DNA of 64,000 nucleotides, taken from NCBI GenBank assembly GCA_963734435.1, contig CAVTHA010000002.1, forward strand, positions 186,001 through 250,000. Direction: 5' to 3'. The stretch comes from Bog-756 sp963734435. GTDB taxonomy: Bacteria > Actinomycetota > Acidimicrobiia > Acidimicrobiales > RAAP-2. The notes beneath the pieces are model-generated. The model saw only the letters and a list, made by a program, of their open reading frames with translations, was not told the DNA's origin and did not search any database. The translations under genes and the position numbers were made by a program. This document shows positions 19,011 through 27,452 of the stretch, in pieces. Each line of letters begins with the position of its first letter. The first letter of the stretch is position 1.

Positions 19011-19307
19011 CATTGAGCTACTGGCGGTTGACATCGACCGTCGGGAAGTGCCGGTAGGGAAGAGGCTGGATCATCCACCGTTGAGTGGCATCGCCGAGGC
19101 TTATCGAACCCCCATCGTCGTCGCTGCTGTTTCAATGTCGGACTCCGGCAGCCGACCTTCACCTTTGAGGCATTTCGATTGCGGGATAACACACTTCCCG
19201 ATCCGAATCGGTGAAGAAGCAGTCGTGAGACGTAGGCTCGGAGTGTAAGTGAGCCCCCGACCGTCAGCGGGTTCGAATACCGAGAGAGCCTGTCCTCTGA
19301 GATCGAT

Positions 19308-19694
19308 TTGGCCAACCGGTTTGGCGAGCCGGTATGGGCACCCGCTGAATGGCCAGTAGGCCTCAACCCTCCAGAGTTCTTGTTCATGTTGCTGCCGCCT
19401 GGAGAATCTCGTGAGAACGTCCGTCATTTCCGCTTGAACTACCAGCTCCGCTCCATGACCGATGGTCAGCTATTGGTGGTATCCGGTCATCGGCGGCGAG
19501 CGGGGAACTTGGAGAGCGGTTTGCTTCCCCTGGACGAAGAGCGGTTCGAGACTTGGACCTGCCCTCCAGACCAAAGTCCGCACATTGTTGTGCGCGCTCC
19601 GGTATGGGATGTCCACGTTTTGGGGTCAGTGGCGTTCGACACCGGGCTATCCGTCGCGAGGGGACTCGTCCGGGTGAACCCGATAGGCCAGTAG
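19308..19694 (+). CDS. Hypothetical protein, possibly 5'-truncated
   Basis: A 128-residue soluble protein with natural-looking composition (EFLFMLLPPGESRENVRHF, TWTCPPDQSPHIVVRAPVW). The frame stays open upstream to 19236, with coding-like residues (VSGFEYRESLSSEIDLAN) but no start except the TTG at 19308. The real 5' end may have been lost. No family is recognised. Confidence 0.45.
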   Translation: MANRFGEPVWAPAEWPVGLNPPEFLFMLLPPGESRENVRHFRLNYQLRSMTDGQLLVVSGHRRRAGNLESGLLPLDEERFETWTCPPDQSPHIVVRAPVWDVHVLGSVAFDTGLSVARGLVRVNPIGQ

Positions 19695-19805
19695 TCCCTC
19701 ATCTCGTCGCGGCTGGTGGAAGGTGAGACGCGTCTGCAAACCCGCCCTGGCCCTGCTCTCGGCGTCCTTCGCTCGACGGACCCGGCGAGCTGACTATCTA
19801 TCCAT

Positions 19806-20192
19806 TCATTTGTAGATGCCCGACGGTACGTCGGCGAGATCGAAGCGCCAAATCTCTGAGCCGACGTTGAGGGGTGGCTCTTGGCTCGTCGCACAGCTTC
19901 GGATCGTGGGGCCATCGCCGATCCACACATCGAAGGACTCTCTCGGATTGGACAACGGCACTTCCCCGGTGATGATCGAATCTTGAACCCTAGCCTCGGC
20001 GGCTCGTCCCAAGGCGACCATAAATGTTTCACTTGGCTCAGTCATTTTGGCGGTCATGAGAGCAAGGCCACTCACACGTACGCTGACGAACTGAAATGGT
20101 CTGCCGTCTCGAGTAATCCACAGGCGCGCCTGCCACGCGTCACGATCGGCGTATTTCTGGGATCCTTCGTACGTTGCTGCAAACGTCGCCAT
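19806..20192 (-). CDS. Hypothetical protein
   Basis: A 128-residue soluble protein starting MATFAATYEGSQKYADRD, preceded by a GAGGACACC ribosome-binding site. It contains WITRDGRPFQFVSVRVSG and EIWRFDLADVPSGIYK, suggesting a beta-rich fold. No family is recognised. The upstream region has a TATATAG stretch at about 20282 that could be a -10 element on this strand. Confidence 0.5.
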   Translation of the reverse strand: MATFAATYEGSQKYADRDAWQARLWITRDGRPFQFVSVRVSGLALMTAKMTEPSETFMVALGRAAEARVQDSIITGEVPLSNPRESFDVWIGDGPTIRSCATSQEPPLNVGSEIWRFDLADVPSGIYK

Positions 20193-20321
20193 GATTTGGT
20201 GTCCTCTCGATCACGGTGGAGAGGAGGCCTTGGCACCGCTTCGAGCTGCTCGTACTCTCGGTGAATGTTCCGAGCCAGCCTATATAGTCAGACCGCCCGC
20301 CCCGTAGCGGCCGAATAACCC

Positions 20322-20753
20322 TCAGCTGCTCGAACGCTTCAGCGGATCGTTGCGTTTGGCCAGAAGGCGCAGCACCTCGGCGTGATCGGCCGGTTGGACG
20401 GCTCGGAGCCCAGGTGACCGGATGGCGGCGATGGCCACCGAGTGGGCATCGCTGTGGTCGTTTTTGTCCGACTTCCCCGTCCCGAGCACTCGCACCCTCG
20501 AGGCCAGCGTGGCCGGCACATCGAGGACGTGTTCGCCGGCATCGACGAGCTGTTGAGCCAGCAGGTAGCCGAGCCCACCGGCCGACTCGATGACCCAGGT
20601 CCTTCACCTGAACGGCTCGGCCCAACCGATCAACCGCTCGGTCTGATGACGTGTGGCCCGCACAGTGACGGTTCCGAGATCTTCCTCATCCCATGCGACG
20701 GCGACCGCCGTGTGGGTCGCCTTGTGGGGATCGATGCCGATGATGACGGTCAT
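20322..20753 (-). pseudogene. IS110-family transposase, N-terminal remnant with an internal stop
   Basis: From ATG at 20753 the frame reads MTVIIGIDPHKATHTAVAVA, the DEDD N-terminus of IS110 transposases. After WAEPFR a TGA at 20604-20606 interrupts it. The same frame resumes RTWVIESAGGLGYLLAQQLV and SDKNDHSDAHSVAIAAI, carrying the D/E catalytic residues. It ends at 20322, after LLAKRNDPLKRSSS, far short of the full ~400 residues. The stop plus the truncation make it non-functional. Confidence 0.9.
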
Positions 20754-20977
20754 GAGTACCTCCTGGTCCGCTAGTTAGGAACCGCCAGGGCACTCCTGAT
20801 TCCGATCGTGGTGCACGTTCCTCTTTCGAGCCACTGGGCGTCAAGAGCCTGGCGGGGAGCTCTTCGTTCGAAAGCCAGTCAGCTCAAGGCCGTCGGCAGG
20901 CAGAAGGGGAGCAACCTCGCCAGGTCCTCTGAACGCTACGAATCGGTCACAGCGTCCACAATCAGTCTCAATCTGGC

Positions 20978-21040
20978 ACGAGTGGGACAGCCTGACGCAT
21001 CCGAATGGCAAAGGCTCCGGGCGTAGCCAGGCCATCACAA
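20978..21040. repeat. Duplicated segment, copy 2 (matches 14363-14430)
   Basis: This stretch carries the same GTGGGACAGCCTGAC, CATCCGAATGGCAAAGG and CCAGGCCATCACA blocks as 14363-14430. It lies immediately downstream of the intact pentapeptide gene's stop codon, whose end is homologous to the end of decayed copy 2. Confidence 0.75.
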
Positions 21041-21041
21041 G

Positions 21042-22574
21042 TCAGCCGAGGTCGTTGACGCAGGTACCACCGTCGTTGTCGCTGTTAGAGCCGTCGGGGC
21101 AGGTTGTGTTGGACCAGATGACGCCGGTCAGGGTGGCGCCGGTCAAGTCAGCGGTGGCCAGGTCTGCGCCGGTGAGATTGGCGCCGGTGAGATTGGCGCC
21201 GGTGAGGTTGGCGCCGGTGAGGTTGGCGCCAGTGAGGTTGGCGCCGGGTCCAATTAAGTAACCGTGGAGCAGAGTCCAGCCAGCGGGAAGAGCAGACGGC
21301 GTCCCTGCGATTCCGCCCGAAACTACCCCGTTCAGGTTGGCGTCGGTCAGGTCAGCGCCCTTGATGTCGGCGGTGTTGAGGACGGCATATGCCAAATCAG
21401 CACCGTCCAACTGTGCTTTGCGTAAGCGGGCGCCAGTCAGCGTGGCTCCACTCAGGTCTGCGCCGGTCAGGTTGTAGCCGGTCAGGTTGACGCCGGTCAG
21501 GTCGGCTATTACTAGGTTTGCGCCAGCCAAGTTGAGGTGGGTGAGGTTGAGGCCGCTTAAGTTGGCACTGCTCAGATCGGCACCGTTCATTTGTGCGCCG
21601 TTTAGGTGGGTACTGGTCAGGTTGAGGTAGACCAGGTCAGCATTTGCCAGGTCAGCGTTTCTCAGGTTCGCGTTGCTCAGGTTCGTAGCAATCGTGGACC
21701 CCTGATCAATAAAGGGCGGCGGAGGCACAACGAGTGGGGACAGATTTGCATTGGACAGATTCGCTCCAGCCAGATCGGCACCGTCGAGGTCAACGCCTTG
21801 TAGGTCGGCGTAGGACAGGTCCACGCCATTGAGCTTGGCGCCCGACAGATTGGCAGCACCGCATTCGTACGTGATGAGAGGGAAGCCGAACTGGGTGCAT
21901 CCGCTGAAGACCGTGTGCAGGTTGGTGCCCGTCATCTTGTCGTTGGATAGGTTGGAGCGGGAGAGGTCCGTCCCTGCCAGGTTGGCGCCAGTCAGGTTGG
22001 CATCCGACATGGGTACTCCGCCACAGTCAGTAAACACCACACCAGCCTCAGCGACAGTTAGGGAGGTGCAGGAGTACGTGACGGCGTCATTCAAATTGGC
22101 GTCCATGAGGTTGGCCCCCGTGAGAGTGGCGTTGTTGCATTCGCTCTCGATGCTTTCGGGAAGGAAGAAGCACGTGACCAGAATCGCACCCGACAGATTC
22201 GCGTAGCGCAGGTTGAGGCCGCTCAGGTTGGCACCGGACAGGTTGGCGCCCGGACAGTCGGTGAATCTGGTGGCGGTGGGATGGGCAACGATGGTGCAAC
22301 CGTCGGTAGTTGTGTCGGCATACGCGGGGTTCGAGGTCACCCCGATCGTCGTCATTATGGCGAAAAGCAAAGCGACAATGACGCCGCTGGTGATCAAACG
22401 ACGGAGCATTCCACGACGAAGCCAATCGAGCCGGGCTTGCGTTGCCCCTAGGTAATCACTCGGAATGGTCGTCTCATTCGGGCACGATCGCACGGCGACC
22501 CCCTTCGCTGCAGGCCGTCGGAGGCGTGGACCGGGGTCTCGTTCCAGCTCGTCGACTATGGCAGCGGGGTTCAT
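21042..22574 (-). CDS. Secreted pentapeptide-repeat protein
   Basis: A 510-residue protein. Residues 1-55 are hydrophilic. A membrane/signal segment follows (RRLITSGVIVALLFAIMTTI), then an export-like NPAYADTTTDGC. From about residue 105 to the end the sequence is built of A(D/N)LxX pentapeptides (ANLSGANLSGLNL, ANLTGANLTGANL) interrupted by short Cys-containing insertions. These form a right-handed quadrilateral beta-helix. The C-terminus WSNTTCPDGSNSDNDGGTC recurs in the two fragments at 13.7 and 14.5 kb. It is probably displayed outside the membrane; function unknown. The start could also be the internal MLRRLITSG. Confidence 0.88.
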   Translation of the reverse strand: MNPAAIVDELERDPGPRLRRPAAKGVAVRSCPNETTIPSDYLGATQARLDWLRRGMLRRLITSGVIVALLFAIMTTIGVTSNPAYADTTTDGCTIVAHPTATRFTDCPGANLSGANLSGLNLRYANLSGAILVTCFFLPESIESECNNATLTGANLMDANLNDAVTYSCTSLTVAEAGVVFTDCGGVPMSDANLTGANLAGTDLSRSNLSNDKMTGTNLHTVFSGCTQFGFPLITYECGAANLSGAKLNGVDLSYADLQGVDLDGADLAGANLSNANLSPLVVPPPPFIDQGSTIATNLSNANLRNADLANADLVYLNLTSTHLNGAQMNGADLSSANLSGLNLTHLNLAGANLVIADLTGVNLTGYNLTGADLSGATLTGARLRKAQLDGADLAYAVLNTADIKGADLTDANLNGVVSGGIAGTPSALPAGWTLLHGYLIGPGANLTGANLTGANLTGANLTGANLTGADLATADLTGATLTGVIWSNTTCPDGSNSDNDGGTCVNDLG

Positions 22575-22696
22575 TAGACCACTTCTCGGCTCATCGTGCT
22601 TTGGCTTCGGTCAAGCTGTGTCAGGGTGCCCCACATCGCTGCCGGTTAGTGGACTAGGGAAGACCACTTTTCCCCACCGGAGGGATTTAGATACAT

Positions 22697-22763
22697 AAAG
22701 GAGGTATCACCGATGTGCCGGTCGGTGGCGGTTAGCAGTTGGCAAGCGGGCGTACCTCGATAA
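22697..22763 (+). other. Perfect Shine-Dalgarno site and 16-codon mini-ORF
   Basis: AAAGGAGGT at 22697-22705 is fully complementary to the usual 16S rRNA 3' end. It lies 8 bases before ATG at 22713. The frame encodes MCRSVAVSSWQAGVPR and stops at 22763. No larger plus-strand gene follows; the next gene is on the other strand. It could be a leader peptide or the 5' stub of a lost gene. Confidence 0.4.
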
Positions 22764-22829
22764 CGCCCCCGAGCCGGCGGTAGGGGACGGCCGTGCAGCG
22801 TCGGATAGCAGTCGGATACTCCGCCCGTC

Positions 22830-23222
22830 CTAGCCCCGAGGTGCGAAGAACTCGAGTGCGATGTTGTCGGGGTCTCGAAATGACAATGCCGAGTAGGAAG
22901 GTGCGTCCACGATGCCACCGTTGGGGATGCCGAGCTCGTTCAGGCGGATTTCCCACGCTTTTAACTCATCGCGGTTGGCACAGCCGAAGGCCAGATGATC
23001 GAGACCCGGCCGGCGCTCGTTGAACGGCTGAGCGCTGTTCAAATCAGGGAACTGAGTTAGACCGACGATTGTGTCGCTCGTAAGCCAAGCGACACGCTTG
23101 AAAGGACCTGTGTCCTCGTCAAGGATCGGGTCCGAGCCGAACAGAGCCTTGTACCAAGGCACACTCCGTTCGAGGCTCGTAACCGTTAGCGCCACGTGAG
23201 TAATCGCAGGGAACTCTGGCAT
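22830..23222 (-). CDS. VOC (glyoxalase/dioxygenase) superfamily protein
   Basis: A 130-residue protein with the paired beta-alpha-beta-beta-beta modules of the VOC fold. The first metal-position His is in ITHVALTVTSLERSVPWY, the second module starts with GLDHLAFGCANRDEL, and the acidic ligand lies in FRDPDNIALEFFAP. These are consistent with metal-dependent catalysis, or with resistance by ligand binding. ATG at 23222 is chosen over the one six codons upstream because it fits the family N-terminus (FPAITHVALTV). Single gene in the accessory region. Confidence 0.85.
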   Translation of the reverse strand: MPEFPAITHVALTVTSLERSVPWYKALFGSDPILDEDTGPFKRVAWLTSDTIVGLTQFPDLNSAQPFNERRPGLDHLAFGCANRDELKAWEIRLNELGIPNGGIVDAPSYSALSFRDPDNIALEFFAPRG

Positions 23223-23407
23223 GTCTTTTTGGCACCTCATGAAGGCAGCGAATGCCGCGTCTTTTGGCTGGCAACTCTCTGGGAGTAGAAGCTATCTGGC
23301 AGCACAAGTCCCCGCGCTCATGTGGCCCCAGTTCCGGTGTTGGGGGGTACACATCAAATCGTGTCCCAGAACAACGTGGCAATCGATCCTTCCCCGAGGA
23401 ACGACCC

Positions 23408-23965
23408 TCAATGGTTAATTCGGTAGTGGAGGTGGGCGACTCCGCTGCGGGAGCGCCTCTCACTGAGGAGTTCGAGGTCGAGGCGGGTGCGCAGTGGTAG
23501 AGCGTGCTTGCCACCACCCAGCACGACAGGCCAGAAGAACAGGTGGCACTCGTCCACCAACGCCGCCTCAATCGCTTGAGCTGCGAGATCTGCTCCACCC
23601 ACCGTTAGATCGTGGTCTGCCCTGGCCTTCAAGTGCCGAATCGCCTCAGTGTCGAACTCGTGCTCAAGAGTGGTCCTACCGCTTGACAGCGACGTCAGGG
23701 TCTTCGAGAACACAACCTTGTCAGCCGCTCGCCAGAGGTTGGTGAAATCCACGATCCAGTGCGGCTGGTCAGCAACGGATGCGGTCTCCCAGTAGACCAT
23801 CGTCTGATACATCCGGCGGCCGTAAAGATAGGTACCCACCGGGCGCTCCAGCTCGTTGATGAAGCCGAAATACTCCTCATCCGGGTTGCCGAAATCGAAG
23901 CCCCCGTCAGGGTCCTCGGTGTAACCGTCGAGTGACGTGTTGGCTATGTAGATGAGCTTGGCCAA
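23408..23965 (-). CDS. Dihydrofolate reductase/RibD C-terminal-like reductase
   Basis: A 185-residue protein of the same family as the one at 9961. It begins LAKLIYIANTSLDGYTED, with YLYGRRMYQTMVYWE, KVVFSKTLTSL, DLTVGGADLAAQAI and LFFWPVVLGGGK. An AGAGGA site precedes the TTG at 23965; the longer open frame to 24094 lacks homology. It probably binds NADPH. The two DHFR-like proteins in the window are diverged, not recent duplicates. Confidence 0.85.
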   Translation of the reverse strand: MAKLIYIANTSLDGYTEDPDGGFDFGNPDEEYFGFINELERPVGTYLYGRRMYQTMVYWETASVADQPHWIVDFTNLWRAADKVVFSKTLTSLSSGRTTLEHEFDTEAIRHLKARADHDLTVGGADLAAQAIEAALVDECHLFFWPVVLGGGKHALPLRTRLDLELLSERRSRSGVAHLHYRINH

Positions 23966-24224
23966 GGCGACTCCTCTGACCAGGACCCGGCCCACGATAG
24001 TTTGGACCGGCCACAGCCAGATCTCTGCCCCACCGATCCGGCGTTGTCGGATGGCCCTGAGACACCTCGCATGCTCACGGCCGTCTACATCCACAGCCCA
24101 CCACTGAACGAGTCGGACGCGAGCGATTCGACCGACCCCGAACGGCGTCGAAGCGCGGTGTCTCCGAACGTCCTAGGGTCTGGTGGCTGCCGCTTGATGT
24201 GGCAGACGACCGGAGGTTCAAGAA

Positions 24225-24500
24225 ATGGCCCATGCAGTAGTGATGCGGGTGACGTTCAGCGAGGGCGCAAGTCGTGAAGAAGGCCAACGTATGTTGGAAG
24301 AAGTTGTTATTCCGCTGGCAAAGTCTCAAGCAGGCTTCAAGAATGGCACTTGGTTGCACGATGGCAAAGGCAGTGGATTGGGCGTGATTGTGTTCGCCAC
24401 TGCGGAAAATGCCGAATCGGCCCAAGGTGCACTCAAGCCCCCGCCCGGAGGACCGCAACTGGTTTCGAGCGAGCTCTACGAAGTAGGCGGTCAGGCCTAG
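24225..24500 (+). CDS. Small ABM-like/stress-responsive barrel protein
   Basis: A 91-residue protein (MAHAVVMRVTFSEGASREEG, then GLGVIVFATAENAESAQG, ending ELYEVGGQA). The strand-helix-strand order and length fit the dimeric alpha/beta barrel (ABM/EthD-like) class. No catalytic residues can be identified. A similar small protein is encoded at 28653-28925. Single gene next to the IS30 element. Confidence 0.65.
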   Translation: MAHAVVMRVTFSEGASREEGQRMLEEVVIPLAKSQAGFKNGTWLHDGKGSGLGVIVFATAENAESAQGALKPPPGGPQLVSSELYEVGGQA

Positions 24501-24565
24501 CAGACTGGGACATTCCGCTGCCAGGTACCTTAGGTGCCAGAGTGTGACACTCTCCCGGTGTGTCC

Positions 24566-25480
24566 TCAACCGGTCAACGCAACGGCGTCGGCGAACGCCT
24601 TTGATGGTGTCATCCAGCCGAGCGTCTGTCGAGGCCTTGTATTCAGTGAGTGGGCGATGGCATCGAGTTCCCGTTGGGTGCACTGGGAGAGGTCTGACGA
24701 TTTGGGCAAGTACTGACGGAGAAGTCCGTTGGTGTTCTCGTTGCTTCCCCGTTGCAAGGGGCTCTTCGGATCGCAGAAGTAGATCTGCACGCCGGTGTCG
24801 ACGGTAAACTGGACGTGCTCGGCCATCTCCTTTCCTTGATCCCAAGTGATGGACCGACGGAGCTGCGCCGGCAGGGTGAGAATGCGCTTGGTCATCACCT
24901 TCCGAACCGCCTCGGCCCCGTGACCATGGGGCGACTTCAAAAGGATGACGTGGCGGCTGTGCCGCTCGACCAGCGTGCCGATGGCGGTCATCTTCTTCCC
25001 AAGGATCAGATCCCCTTCCCAGTGGCCGGGCACCGCTCTGCCTCTGACCTCGGCCGGGCGTTCCGAGATCATCACCATGTTGGTGAGTTGCCCCTGGCCG
25101 ACGCCTCGTTTCGTATAGGCCTTGGCCCTGCGCATGGCCCGACCCGTCCGCAGGCACGAGTGCAGCTCTTTCGGCAGTGCACCACGGCTCTGGACGAAGA
25201 GCGACTGGTAGATGGTCTCGTGGGACACCTGCATCTCCGGGTCATCGACGTCCGTCTCAGCCAACCACGCCGAGATCTGCTCCGGTGACCACCGAGCCTC
25301 GAGCTTCCGCTCGACGGTCTTGCGTAGTCGACGGCACCGGGAGAGCTTGGCCCGCTTCGGTCGGAGGGCCCGCCGATCAGTACCACGGTCGGCCCGAAGG
25401 GCCCGGTACTTTGCCCGGCCTCCGTTGGCGTTCACCTCACGACAGACCGTCGAGGGTGATCGGTTCAGCCCCTCGGCCAT
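24566..25480 (-). mobile_element. IS30-family transposase (N-terminally short)
   Basis: A 304-residue frame encoding most of an IS30 transposase: helix-turn-helix SPSTVCREVNANGG, MQVSHETIYQSLFVQSRGAL, and the DDE triad in GHWEGDLILGK, ITWDQGKEMA and NENTNGLLRQYLP. It ends LNTRPRQTLGWMTPSKAF as usual. A TAA lies ten codons upstream, separated by ESLSIRAMA-like residues, so the N-terminal ~40 residues of a full transposase are missing or out of frame. Terminal inverted repeats were not resolved by eye. Confidence 0.9.
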
Positions 25481-25703
25481 CGCCCTGATCGAGAGGCTCT
25501 CCGGTTAGCTCGACCCAGGCGGCAGGGGACAGTCCTCCAGGAATGGTCAGCTGGTCGGGCTGGTCAGATCACCGAATCCCATTTTTGCCGGCGGCATCGG
25601 TGCGCTATTGCAATGACGGCCGCGACACAGCGGAACTGAACGGCGGCGCTGGTGGATGCACGATGCGGTCGCCCGTCGTCATCATCCAAGGCATACTGGT
25701 ACC

Positions 25704-26081
25704 GTGCCGAAGCGGCTCGGTATCGCGATGCTTGTCATGGGACTTCTCCTGTCAGCCTGCGGCTCTTCCTCCGCTGTTGGGCAGACCGGAAACACATTGC
25801 CCCAGCGAGTCGCTCAGATCACGGCCACCGCCAAACCTGGCGTTCCTTATGGCCCACTTGGCAGCGTCGACCACCAAACCCAGACGGTTGAGTATCTCCA
25901 ATACCAGTTGAATCTTCGGTTCAAACGATTTGACGAGTCCTTCGGTTACACCGCCACAAACGGTGGTGTCATGAACTTCAACCTCAACGGACCGAGGTCC
26001 GAGGTGAAATCCTTTGTTGATGCGCTTCGGAGTTCCGGGCTGGTTTCATCCGTCGCGGTCAAGTATCGGGACATCCCGTAG
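25704..26081 (+). CDS. Hypothetical lipoprotein
   Basis: A 125-residue exported protein. From GTG at 25704 it reads VPKRLGIAMLVMGLLLSACG, a signal peptide with lipobox LSAC. A short Ser/Gly/Gln linker follows, then a small soluble domain (GVPYGPLGSVDHQTQTVEYL, VKSFVDALRSSGLVSSVAV). The frame is open 48 bases further upstream, but the signal peptide fixes this start. No family is recognised. Confidence 0.7.
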   Translation: MPKRLGIAMLVMGLLLSACGSSSAVGQTGNTLPQRVAQITATAKPGVPYGPLGSVDHQTQTVEYLQYQLNLRFKRFDESFGYTATNGGVMNFNLNGPRSEVKSFVDALRSSGLVSSVAVKYRDIP

Positions 26082-26205
26082 CTCCCCCGTCACCCGGCTG
26101 GATAAGCCTGCCCTATGTGGGTGTCGATCGTCTCCTCCCAAAGCCGCCACCTGTGCTATCGGCCCAAGAGTCGCCCCAGTACCGGTACTTCGCGTGCGGG
26201 TCAGA

Positions 26206-26700
26206 ATGCCCTCAAAGGAGGCTCTAAGGTCTGCTCGCATGCGGGCTGCGGTCAGTCTCCACATGAACGCGCCGCCGGACAAGGTCTGGGGCCTCATCAG
26301 CGACATCACAAAGATGGGTGAGTACAGCCCTGAGGTGATCGAGGCCGAGTGGCTCGACGGCTCCACCGGCCCGGCGCTCGGGGCACGGTACCGAGGTCAT
26401 GTCAAGCGGAACGAGAACTGGCCCGTTCTTTACTGGACCACATGCAAGATCACCGAGTGTGTACCCGGTGAGGTGTTCGAGTTCGCGGTCATCATGCGCG
26501 AACGGCCGGTGAACACCTGGCGCTATGAGTTTCGGGCCACCGACGGCGGAGGCACCGAGGTCACCGAGTCATTCGATCTCGGCGACAACCTTTTCACCAA
26601 GGTCTGGCATCCGCTCGGCGGCTTCTTGCGGGAGCGCCGCAACCAGCGTGACATGCTCCGCACCCTCGAACGAGTCAGAGCAGTCGCAGAGGGCTCGTAG
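26206..26700 (+). CDS. SRPBCC family protein (polyketide cyclase/dehydrase-like)
   Basis: A 164-residue helix-grip protein. VSLHMNAPPDKVWGLISDI begins the domain; EVIEAEWLDGSTGPALGARY and FEFAVIMRERPVNTWRYEF give the central strands; a long C-terminal helix holds GGFLRERRNQRDML. It would bind a hydrophobic ligand; none can be named. ATG 26206 and ATG 26239 are both possible, with AAAGGAGG lying between them at about 26215, which favours 26239 as the translated start. Confidence 0.8.
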   Translation: MPSKEALRSARMRAAVSLHMNAPPDKVWGLISDITKMGEYSPEVIEAEWLDGSTGPALGARYRGHVKRNENWPVLYWTTCKITECVPGEVFEFAVIMRERPVNTWRYEFRATDGGGTEVTESFDLGDNLFTKVWHPLGGFLRERRNQRDMLRTLERVRAVAEGS

Positions 26701-26786
26701 TTGCCGGTCGGAGGCCCAGCTGTCCCACCCACGTGGCGAACGGGGACACCCGGGAACCGTCGTAATCGACACGCTCTTTAGGCGCA

Positions 26787-27317
26787 TCAGCGCGGGTCGT
26801 CCCGCAGCATGCCGTAGAGGACGCCGTCTCTCCAGCTTCCGTTTCGAAAGCGCCCCGCCCTTCTCACGCCTTCTCGGCTGAAGCCGACTCGCTCCAAAGC
26901 CCGCTGTTCGGCAATGTTGTCGACTTCAGTTGCTGCCTCCAAGCGGTGGATGGGGAGCACGGAAAAGAGGTAATCGACCAGCTGGCGCTGGGCCTCAGTA
27001 CCGTGTCCTTGGCCTCGGTGTTCTGGCAGGACGGCGCAGCCGATTTCCAATACCCCGAAGCGTCCCGGGCGCCAGTTGACCCACCCGATGCAGCTTCCGT
27101 CCTCTAGGGCCACGGCGAGGAATGACTCCTCGCCCATGAGCCCCTCCTCTTGCCATCGGCGCTCAATCTCTTTGAACCGGTCAACACGATGCCCGAACCA
27201 TTCGAACTCGCCCGTTGCCGTCGGATCGACCAGCAGGCGCCGGAGGAGGGGGAGGTCGTTTGCCTCAACCGGCCGAAGAAACACCCGAGGGTCCACCCAG
27301 TCAGTCTGGTGGCTCAC
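26787..27317 (-). CDS. GNAT family N-acetyltransferase
   Basis: A RimJ/RimL-type acetyltransferase. VFLRPVEANDLPLLRRLLVD starts the fold, GWVNWRPG and EIGCAVLPEHRGQGHGTEAQ carry the acetyl-CoA pyrophosphate loop (RGQGHG), and AATEVDNIAEQRALERVGF is the conserved Asn segment. The open frame reaches 27443, but this would overlap the divergent hydrolase start. GTG at 27317 gives a usual 176-residue protein. The acceptor (protein N-terminus, antibiotic or amine) is unknown. Confidence 0.85.
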   Translation of the reverse strand: MSHQTDWVDPRVFLRPVEANDLPLLRRLLVDPTATGEFEWFGHRVDRFKEIERRWQEEGLMGEESFLAVALEDGSCIGWVNWRPGRFGVLEIGCAVLPEHRGQGHGTEAQRQLVDYLFSVLPIHRLEAATEVDNIAEQRALERVGFSREGVRRAGRFRNGSWRDGVLYGMLRDDPR

Positions 27318-27452
27318 CACCCGACTCTGCCAGGTGTCGGATGGATGCCACCCCGAAGTCAGCGTCCCAACATGCTGATCTGCGATGCCTACCCCGCGTA
27401 CTAGGACACCCAAGAGAAATCGGTGCCAGTCTTCGGGCCGCATAATGGAGTG

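Noticed and set aside
19255..19300. A tRNA-like GGTTCGAATACC segment
   Set aside because: The flanking bases do not form a T-stem or acceptor stem; no tRNA can be folded.
21130..21250. A CRISPR-like array of short regular repeats
   Set aside because: The regular 15-base pattern encodes pentapeptide repeats in frame; there are no unique spacers.
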